A stretch of DNA of 64,000 nucleotides from Nosema muscidifuracis. Lineage: Eukaryota > Microsporidia > Nosematidae. The notes below the pieces were generated by a model that was not told the DNA's origin, did not search any database, and was given only the letters and a program-made list of their open reading frames with translations. Each line of letters begins with the position of its first letter. Position 1 is the stretch's first letter. This document shows, piece after piece, positions 53,066 through 61,469 of this stretch. The position numbers and the translations under genes were made by a program. The stretch covers positions 248,001-312,000 of the forward strand of contig JAIOKI010000010.1 in NCBI GenBank assembly GCA_028335825.1, in the 5' to 3' direction.

Positions 53066-54328
53066 TTAATTTTCAACTAGATATAACTGACTTTCAAAGT
53101 AGATAAGAGGTACTGTATCGGATCTGCAATAAGGGCATTTATTCATTAAATTATCAAACCATTCTTTTATAGATTTGTATCCGATAAAATGATTGCAAGA
53201 TAATACTAAACATCCATGCTTTCCCACACTTAATCCTTCTTTTGAATCAAATGAATAAGTTTCTTGATCTAATAAAGTGGTAAAAGAATGTAAATGTCCA
53301 TTTCTTATATTCTCTTTAATTATTGGTTCAATAAATTCAGTTTTATTGAGCAATTTCTCGTAAAAAAACATTAAATTTTCAACATTTGTTCCATCTATCG
53401 AAATTATTTGACAAATAGGAGCAAAATTTTCGTTAAAAGTATGATTAACCACTATATTTAAATTAAAATTTATAGTAAAATATTTTAGTAGTAAGATAAA
53501 GTGATCTAAATTAAATTGTCCTACAAATGAACACTTATGTTTCATATAGTACATCAGTATTCTAATAATCTGTAAGTCTTTCTCGGAATAATTTCGTGAA
53601 TTTACTTTATCAATTTTTTTAGATTCTATAATAATTTGTTCAGTATTTTTTATATATTTATTTTTACTTACCATAAAAAAATTTTCTTCTAAAAAATCAA
53701 AGTTAAAGTAGTCATCTAAATTCTTAGAAATAATTTTACTATCAAAATGTTCATAATCGTTTACTATATTATTAAATTCTGCCCAGAATACTTTGTAAAT
53801 TATATTTTGATATGGGTTTGTTTGAAAATCAGTTTGTTTTTTCAATTTAATTTCATATTTCTTGTCAGCAAATTTTACTAGCGATTTATCAAAAAACTTT
53901 CCAGTAAAATCTTTATTGCTATAAAAATCTTGTAAACTGCTTTTATTATTAAAACATTCTGCATATTTATCCATATTACAGATTATGTAATGAATCTTAA
54001 GAAGTAATTTATCCATATGAGTAGTTTTTTTAGTATTTATTATATCAAATATGGCTGGTACTAAATAGCAATCAACATTTAATATAAAGTTATAGAAATC
54101 GAATATTTGTATTGCATAGTAGATTCCTTTACATTCATCTCTAGTTATATCTTCATCAGAATATTTCTTTAAATCAGAACAGAATGTCTTAAATACATCA
54201 TAAGCTATTGTATTCTCATATTGTTGTTTAAATTTAACGAGATTATCTTCATATACTTTCTGATCATCTAAGTAAGATTGTAAATCAACTATGTTATTTG
54301 ATAATATTCCTAATAAAAAAATCAACAT
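53066..54328 (-). CDS. Secretory protein with C-terminal half-RING motif (420 aa)
   Basis: The start at 54328 follows a CCC box by 2 bp (54331-54333) and makes the N-terminus MLIFLLGILSNNIVDLQS, a likely signal peptide; an upstream in-frame ATG would bury it. The body is helical and unrecognised. The last 60 residues read GCLVLSCNHFIGYKSIKEWF, then CPYCRS, like the second half of a RING finger (C-H...W....CP.CR), but no first C-x2-C pair is seen. It resembles the secreted or membrane RING-like proteins numerous in some microsporidia. Ubiquitin-ligase activity cannot be claimed. Confidence 0.78.
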   Translation of the reverse strand: MLIFLLGILSNNIVDLQSYLDDQKVYEDNLVKFKQQYENTIAYDVFKTFCSDLKKYSDEDITRDECKGIYYAIQIFDFYNFILNVDCYLVPAIFDIINTKKTTHMDKLLLKIHYIICNMDKYAECFNNKSSLQDFYSNKDFTGKFFDKSLVKFADKKYEIKLKKQTDFQTNPYQNIIYKVFWAEFNNIVNDYEHFDSKIISKNLDDYFNFDFLEENFFMVSKNKYIKNTEQIIIESKKIDKVNSRNYSEKDLQIIRILMYYMKHKCSFVGQFNLDHFILLLKYFTINFNLNIVVNHTFNENFAPICQIISIDGTNVENLMFFYEKLLNKTEFIEPIIKENIRNGHLHSFTTLLDQETYSFDSKEGLSVGKHGCLVLSCNHFIGYKSIKEWFDNLMNKCPYCRSDTVPLIYFESQLYLVEN

Positions 54329-54330
54329 AA

Positions 54331-54333
54331 GGG
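54331..54333 (-). promoter_or_regulatory. CCC start box deciding the signal-peptide start
   Basis: On minus, ACTCCCTT-ATG fixes the start at 54328. Confidence 0.6.
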
Positions 54334-54382
54334 AGTTATATTTTTTAATTAAATAGAAAATAAATACGTCATTATGACACAA

Positions 54383-55960
54383 TACTAATATAAGATATAA
54401 ATATATAATGAATTTATACTAAATAAAATATTTCTGTTATCTTTAATTAATTTTTTGAAATAACCAATAATTTTTTTCTAGTAGAATTAATTTAATTTTT
54501 GTTTCTTATCACTAAATTGATTTTTTATAAAATTTATTTGATATTTAACTATGTAATTCTCTATGTTGATAAAAAATAAAACACATTTCTTTATTTTACA
54601 TTATTTAGTATTTAATGATTTTTTTCGTAAAATGTAATAATTTCAAAAAAAGTATATTTATATTGAAATAAAATTAGTATCTAAAATATTTATATAATTT
54701 TATTAAATTCGTTTATGCTCCTTATTAAAATTTTTAGTACTTCTCCTAAAAAATTTAACAATCGATAAGAGCTTAAAATTAATATGAATAATTTCTTTCT
54801 AAGATATCTAAGAAGTTGATGTATTATAGTTATATAAATATTTAGAGTAATCAAAAGTGTATTATTGAAATGATTTTTGTTTAAAGATAGATATTATCAT
54901 TTTAATTTTTTTCTTCACTAATACTGATAATACCATCACAATTAAAATGACCATTCATTTTGAGATATAAGAAAAGTGAAAAAAAGTCTATTTTCTTGTA
55001 AATTTATAACTAAGAATTTTACTTCTTTTATGTTTTCATAATTATTTTAATATATAAAAATATTTATGATAGGAATACTTATAGAAAATTCTAAATGTAA
55101 AAGATAAGAAGCGCCAATAATTTATATTATATTTATAGTTATTTTATAAGATAGCAAATTAAATAAAAACATTATTGACAAATATAATTCAGTATTAAAT
55201 GTGTAAATATTTTTTATTTAACAAAGGCAATATTGTAGTAAAATTATTTGAAAATAGAAATTAACTTTTCAAAAATGTATAATAGGAAGAAACTATAGAT
55301 AATTAAAACTTGACCTTTATGAATTTAAAAAAATGGTAAGGTGATATTATTTATCTACTTTTAGGTTTGAAGATTAAAATAATTAATAAAAATGTTTTCA
55401 AATTTTTTAGCAATTTTGTAAATTTATGTGATTCAAAAATAATTTCATATGTGTTGAAATATGATGTATTGTGACAAATTATTATCGACAATAGAGAGCG
55501 GACCTCAAGATGACCTTGGAAATCCTGATAATGGACATTGGCTGTAAGGTGAGTATGGGGTTCAGAGACATTGGAGAGAACGAAAGTAAAGATATAAAAC
55601 ATGCTGTTTTAAAGAAAGTAAAACTTTTTGGCTGATGAACGGTAAGAGTTAAAAGAAAAATATACTTAAATAAATAATTTCTTGTTTAATCTAATATCTG
55701 CTTATTAATTGGCAGTATTCACTTTAATATTAATCTAAAACTAACTTATCAAGGATTAGATTAAAGATTTTACTATTTATTCTAATTAAATTAATGTCAT
55801 GAAATTAAACTCATCATATCTAATTATTAAAATAATTATTTTAATTTGTTTGCTTAATTAAACAAACTGAAATTTTACTATTTAAATAAAAATATTTTTA
55901 TTTCCTTAATGGTGTATAAAAGGAATCGAAGACATGACTAAAATAGTCTTGTAGTTCTTA
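54383..55960. other. Long AT-rich spacer with a GC-richer patch at about 55490-55600
   Basis: Mostly featureless. A compact patch at 55490-55600 (GAGAGCGGACCTCAAGATGA, then TGGCTGTAAGGTGAGTATGG) is far more GC-rich than its surroundings, but it matches no gene or RNA that I recognise. Confidence 0.4.
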
Positions 55961-55961
55961 A

Positions 55962-56500
55962 AGAGAAAAACTACAAAAAAAAATAGTTAAAAGAAGAAGA
56001 GCATCAGACAAGGAAACAAATGATGCCGTTGGATTGCTAAATATTACCAATCCACAATCAGTAACTAATCAAAGGCCAACTGATTTAAGAATGAATGAAG
56101 AAGAGAGTGTGATAGATAGATATATCACACCTCAAGAAAATACAAATATAGAAATATATCCTCTCGTAGAAGGAATGTATTTCTATACCCTTCCATTAGT
56201 AAAATTTATGATAAAAATAAAAAATGTACAAGAAAATATTCAATTGTTGGATTAAATGATACATCTAAACTATCAAAATACATTCAGTCTATTAACTTTT
56301 GGTTGAATTTTCATCATTTATTCAGTGCATATGACTTTAAAATAGATAAAGACTTACATAAAAATAATAAATGTAGACCTATAAATAAATACATGAATAT
56401 ATATTTAAATAATTTTAAAAAAGATATAAATTGTAAAATTGTAGAGAGGACTTTTAGCTTTAGTTATTTATTGAATAATTGGGAAAATATATTAAAATGA
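55962..56500 (+). other. Remnants of an unidentified coding sequence
   Basis: Two separate open stretches on plus (55962-56255 and 56303-56500) have amino-acid composition better than the surrounding spacer (for example SVTNQRPTDLRMNEEE and INKYMNIYLNNFKKDINC). Neither has a CCC box or a good ATG. A TATAAAAGG-like element lies at about 55915. This could be a broken host gene or a gag-like remnant of an LTR element; the sequence does not decide. Confidence 0.35.
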
Positions 56501-58294
56501 TATTTAGAATTAACTTATTTTTATTTGTTAAATTTCCTACAGATTGTTTTTTATATAACTTATTAATTAAAATTGAGTAGATAAATATATTTACATTTTA
56601 TTTTTTGCACTTTAGAATCATACTTTGATATTTATGGTTACTTATAAAAAACTTAAGTATAAATCTATTTATATAAAAAATTAGACATTAATTTTCATAC
56701 CCTAAAAAAATATTTATTTTTTCTCAATATGTTACAAAAGATTTTATTTTTTAAAAATAAGAATTTTAATCTTAATTTAACTAATTAATTATAACATTAA
56801 ATCTTTTTTAAAGACAAAAAGATATTATTTTCATCTGATGATGAAATAAATTCTTCATATAAATAATTTTTCTGTGACGTTCTGAAGATAAATATTCAAG
56901 AAATAATATTGTAACGAATTAGAATTTATTATTACAATTTAAATTTCTACGCATTAATTAAAATTTATACGTATAAATTATTATTAAATATACTTATAAA
57001 AATCAAAAATTATATCCAGTGAAAATTTACAGTAGATCGAAACCGAAAAATTGAGATAGTATGATCTTCTTGCAAATGAATTAACACAAATGCACGAGTA
57101 TAAAACGGTTATTGTGATGTATTTATTAACATGAAATATCGTGGTATCAAATTTTCATAGTAGTCACAGAAAGAGACTAGAGATTTCTTTTTAGAATGAA
57201 GCTTACGTTCAGTCTATAGTCTTAAAAAAGACCTTATAGAGTATTTCACTTGACTACAGAAGAGATGGAGACCTTAATAGTGGCTGTAAAAAATTCTAGA
57301 AATATAAATAAAAGAGAAGAGCCCAGTCTTAGCTGTACCAAAGAATAAACATTTTTGGCTTAATAATTAAATTATTTATTTAAGGAATAATTTTATGAGT
57401 AGATGATCTTTAGAATTTTTAAATTATGTACAATATATAATCTTACTTAAATCAAAAACTTCTGTACTCATAAATATAATTCTAAATATATAAAAGTTCT
57501 AATATTCTTTTGATCATTCTTATTGTATAATATTTACTTAATAATTTATCCTAGCAAATAATTTGAAAAAATAATTATTGTCTTTAATAAAATAGAGAAT
57601 AAAAATTATACAATATTTTAAGAAGAATAAAAATACAAAAAAATCTTTAAGAAAAATTTCTTTGATAATGAAGTTCAGATTGTTACAAAATGAATATACA
57701 TTTAATTAAAATTAATTTCTTGATCAATTTTTTTGTAATAAATTAAAAACTATAATATCAAAAATAATAGAATATTTAATTAAAATTAATTTTTTGATCA
57801 AATTTTTACAAAAAAAGAAATTAAATTTGATCAATTTGGAAGTTTTCTATTGATATATTTAGCTTATCAAATCATATAATATTTTATAAATAATTTATAA
57901 TTAAAGTTTTTAAAATAAGTAAAATTTTATTTTACTTTAAAATTTATTTAAACTCTACTAGTAATAAAATTTTATAAATTAAGTAAAATTATATAAAATC
58001 TATTAATCAAAATTTTATAAATTAAGTAAAATTTTAATCAATAGATTTTATGAAATTTATAATCAAAATTATATTAGTAATATAAAATTTATGAATTCTA
58101 TTAATCAAAATTTTATAAATTCTATTAATCAAATTTTATAAATTAAGTAAAATTTATTAACCTAAAAATTCAATATAATCTTTTAATTGAAAATATCATT
58201 ACTCAGTTTATTTAAAATAAATGTTTGATTTTTAATTAAATTATTCTTTTAATTAAAAATAAATTATATATAGAAATACACCCTTAAATTTAAA
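56501..58294. repeat. Spacer with AT-rich repeats and a GC-richer patch at 57000-57360
   Basis: About 57880-58160 repeats ATTAATCAAAATTTTATAAA-like units. 57000-57360 is less AT-rich (CACTTGACTACAGAAGAGAT, then GAGCCCAGTCTTAGCTGTAC) and has no frame. A solo LTR or other decayed element is conceivable, but no boundary repeats were established. Confidence 0.5.
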
Positions 58295-59293
58295 ATGAAA
58301 ACTTCAGTTTTCAAACCAAATACAACTTCTGATATTTCTAATGAAAATCAAAAACAACTGAAAACTATTGAAGATGAAGCAGGTCACCAACCCAATAAAG
58401 AATCTACTATTGAAGATGAAACAGGTCACCAACTTAATGAAGAATCTACTATTAAAGATGAAGCAGGTCACCAACTTAATGAAGAATCTACTATTGAAGT
58501 AGATACTCCAAGTACAAATTCTGATAATCTTAATACATTTGTAATATGGAGAAACAATATTATGAATAATATGTCTGATACATTCGAACTTCTAAATAAA
58601 TATAATTTTCCAGGTGCTAATGAAATTAAAGACCAAGTCAAGATATTACCAAAATGTATGGTACATTTAACAAAGAAGATGTGTAATTGTGATCCAAATT
58701 GTGTATCAGAAAGTTTTAAAAATTTCGAGTTTGACAAAGAATGTTCGTTATTTGATTTGGAAAATGTATTTACCGATGATAAATATATCTTTGGATGTGA
58801 TAAATATGATTATCGACCTATCGAAGGAAAATTAGTAAAATATAAAGTAGGTAAAAATGTCAATGAAGCTAAAGAAAATTTTTATAAAGCTTTCAATGAT
58901 CTATGCGAGGATGAATCAAAGATTAATGAAGCTAAAGTCAGTGCTTACGAATTACGTGACGAATGTTTTGACGACATCTATTGTTTGGTAAATGCTTTGA
59001 ATCAAAAGTTTTCACTTGATTGTAAGAACAAAGATTTTGAAAATAACTTAAAAGAAATTAGCAAAATATTCGATATTGAATTAAAGATAAGTCCTTATAA
59101 AGAATTATCAGATAATCAAAATTCTCATGGAAGGAACCTACGTAGTATTGATGAAATCTCTACTTTAGAAAATTCTAATGAGATTAAAAATCTTAATACA
59201 AGTATTTGTACATCTTTTACAGTTATAGGAGTATTATTTTTAAGTTTTTTAGGATATTTATTTATTAAGAATAAGAAAAAAAATAAATTTTAA
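58295..59293 (+). CDS. Cysteine-rich membrane protein, paralogue 2 (332 aa)
   Basis: Paralogue of 50144-51181. The N-terminus carries three 14-residue repeats (TIEDEAGHQPNKES type; DNA unit 42 bp, about 58369-58495) that are absent from paralogue 1. The Cys-rich core is shared: LTKKMCNCDPNC, DDKYIFGCDKYDYRPIEGK, AYELRDECFDDIYCL, and SHGRNLRSIDEIST before one C-terminal membrane segment (SFTVIGVLFLSFLGYLFI) and a basic tail (KNKKKNKF). Paralogue 1 has a second hydrophobic segment, which is lost here. CCC (58281-58283) lies 11 bp before the ATG, in a context (CACCCTTAAATTTAAA) similar to that of paralogue 1. Function unknown. Confidence 0.85.
   Translation: MKTSVFKPNTTSDISNENQKQLKTIEDEAGHQPNKESTIEDETGHQLNEESTIKDEAGHQLNEESTIEVDTPSTNSDNLNTFVIWRNNIMNNMSDTFELLNKYNFPGANEIKDQVKILPKCMVHLTKKMCNCDPNCVSESFKNFEFDKECSLFDLENVFTDDKYIFGCDKYDYRPIEGKLVKYKVGKNVNEAKENFYKAFNDLCEDESKINEAKVSAYELRDECFDDIYCLVNALNQKFSLDCKNKDFENNLKEISKIFDIELKISPYKELSDNQNSHGRNLRSIDEISTLENSNEIKNLNTSICTSFTVIGVLFLSFLGYLFIKNKKKNKF
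58369..58495 (+). repeat. Three in-frame 42-bp repeats
   Basis: ACTATTGAAGATGAAGCAGG-type units encode T-I-E-D-E-A-G-H-Q-x-N-x-E-S. Copy number probably varies between strains. Confidence 0.85.
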
Positions 59294-61217
59294 TTTATCT
59301 TAGTGCTATGATAGGTTTTTAATTAATAATAAAATTAGAAGATAAATTTTTAATTAATAAAATTACAATATATATTTTTAATTATTATTTTTTATAATAA
59401 AATTAGAAGATTAATTTTTAATTAGTAAAATCACAATATATATATTTAAATATTATTTTTTTATAATAAAATTAGAAGATAGATTTTTAATTAGTAAGAT
59501 ATTTTATATTCTATTTACTTAAAAAATAAAGTACTTTTTTTATAAATTTATTATTTTGCATGACTAATCGAGATAAATCATTTCGTTATTTGTAATAATA
59601 AAATGTTATTATTTTATTTTAATATATAAATTATAATTATTCAGTTATATTAAGAGATTATTTATAATTTATAACGTAATAGAATCAAATTTAATAAAAC
59701 TTTGCTATCATGTGCAAACTTTTTGAAAATTATATTGATATTTTTTTAAAATAATGATAGGTTAGATAGACATTATTTTTAAATATCTATAAATATTTAT
59801 AATACAGTTTTACTAAACTTTTGACTTTATTTTGAAATACATTAATTTTCAATACTTAAATATATTTAGAAATAAAAATAAATAGTAATGAAATTTAAGG
59901 TTATTATTCTACTATCTTATTTAAATTATATATAAAAATTTTTTATTTTTAAAGAATTAAGAAAAACTACATGTTATTATTCTTTCTATAAATAGTCCTG
60001 ATTTATACATAACTTTTATTTATTTAAAAATATTTATAAGAAAAAGTCTATAAAATAGCTATTATATTTTTAAGTGATTTAGATAGATTTAAAGAAAGTC
60101 TTTTATTGTGATTTATTATTTAATGAAGATATAAAAATTTTTGTTTTAGAAATATTTTCTGATATTAATTTATTGTCATTTGGAAAAATAGAGATGATCA
60201 AAAATATCTTTTTTTTTAATAATCCTACAGTTAAATTTTTTATAATCATATTATTAAGAAATTATATAAAAAACATATTTCTGTTAATTTTCATTATCCT
60301 AATCAAGTCTTTATTTTCTTAATTAAGTCTTTATTCTTATAAAGAATGAGGCTTTTATTAATCTAATATTTTAGATTAAAATTTATATTTAGAATTAATA
60401 AATCTAATAATTACAAGTTTTAATATTTTAGATTAAATTTATATTTAGGATTAATAATTACAAGTTTAATATTTTAAATTAAATTTATATTTAAGATTAA
60501 TAAATCTAATAATTAAAAGTTATAATAGTTTAGATTAAATATATATTTATTATTAATAAATCTAATAACTATATAAAGAAAAAGATAAGTAAATTAAAAA
60601 ATCTTTCTTGATAAAATGGCTAAATCTAATCAATTAATCTAAAAAACTAAAGACATAATTTTAACAGAATATAATTCATAGGGAAATATATAAATGAATT
60701 AAGAATAATAAGTAACTAATAATTGAGATGTATAAATTTAAGTAATGACTATTTATATATTAAAAATATAAGTTATAGTACTCATAATAATATCTTAAAA
60801 ATGATAGAATTTTAATTTGAAGAATTAGTTAAGATTAAAATGCTATAAAGAACTTATAGAAGTTTAAATATATAATTATTTAAAATATATTTTAATTGGA
60901 AGAATTTAACGTTAACTTCAGTGACAAGTTTTATTATAAGAGTAATATTGCTTGAATAAAATTTATAAAAAAGAAATTTATTTAGCCAATTAATTATTTT
61001 GTAAAATATTTTCTAATAGTTGATAAAAAAAATATTATCGTTTTAATCTTCTATGATTTTTACAAACCGAATTATTAGTGACATATTCTGAATCATAAAT
61101 TATTTATTTTCTTTTTAATAAAAATATAATGGAACTAACTTTTGTATAAATAAAGTTATTTTATAAAAATATAATGGAACTTAATTATTCAATATATTTT
61201 TAATTTTTTTTAAAAAA
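59294..61217. other. AT-rich spacer with diffuse repeats
   Basis: Imperfect repeats of TTTTTAATTAATAAAATTAC (59310-59500) and of AATAAATCTAATAATTACAA (60350-60570). No gene was recognised. Confidence 0.5.
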
Positions 61218-61452
61218 TATTATTTAAATTAATATGACATTTTTGACATCATGAATTGTTGGGTCAAAGAATAAAAATTATAAATAATATTTTATTTAAA
61301 TTAATATGACATTTTTGACATCATGAATTGTTGAGTTAAAGAATAAAAATTATAAATAATATTTATTTAAATTAATATGACATTTTTGACATCATGAATT
61401 GTTGAGTTAAAGAATAAAAATTATAAATAATATTTATTTAAATTAATATTTT
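61218..61452. repeat. About 72-bp tandem repeat, 3.3 copies, upstream of the last gene
   Basis: Each unit contains TTAATATGACATTTTTGACA followed by TCATGAATTGTTGAG and an AT-rich linker. Copies 2 and 3 are almost identical, and the partial fourth runs to 20 bp before the next start codon. Confidence 0.85.
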
Positions 61453-61469
61453 ATTTTTTTTATCTATAA

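Noticed and set aside
50144-59293. Relationship of the Cys-rich pair to Plasmodium PIR proteins
   Set aside because: Only the general plan (Cys-rich core plus membrane tail) is shared. No specific motif supports common descent.
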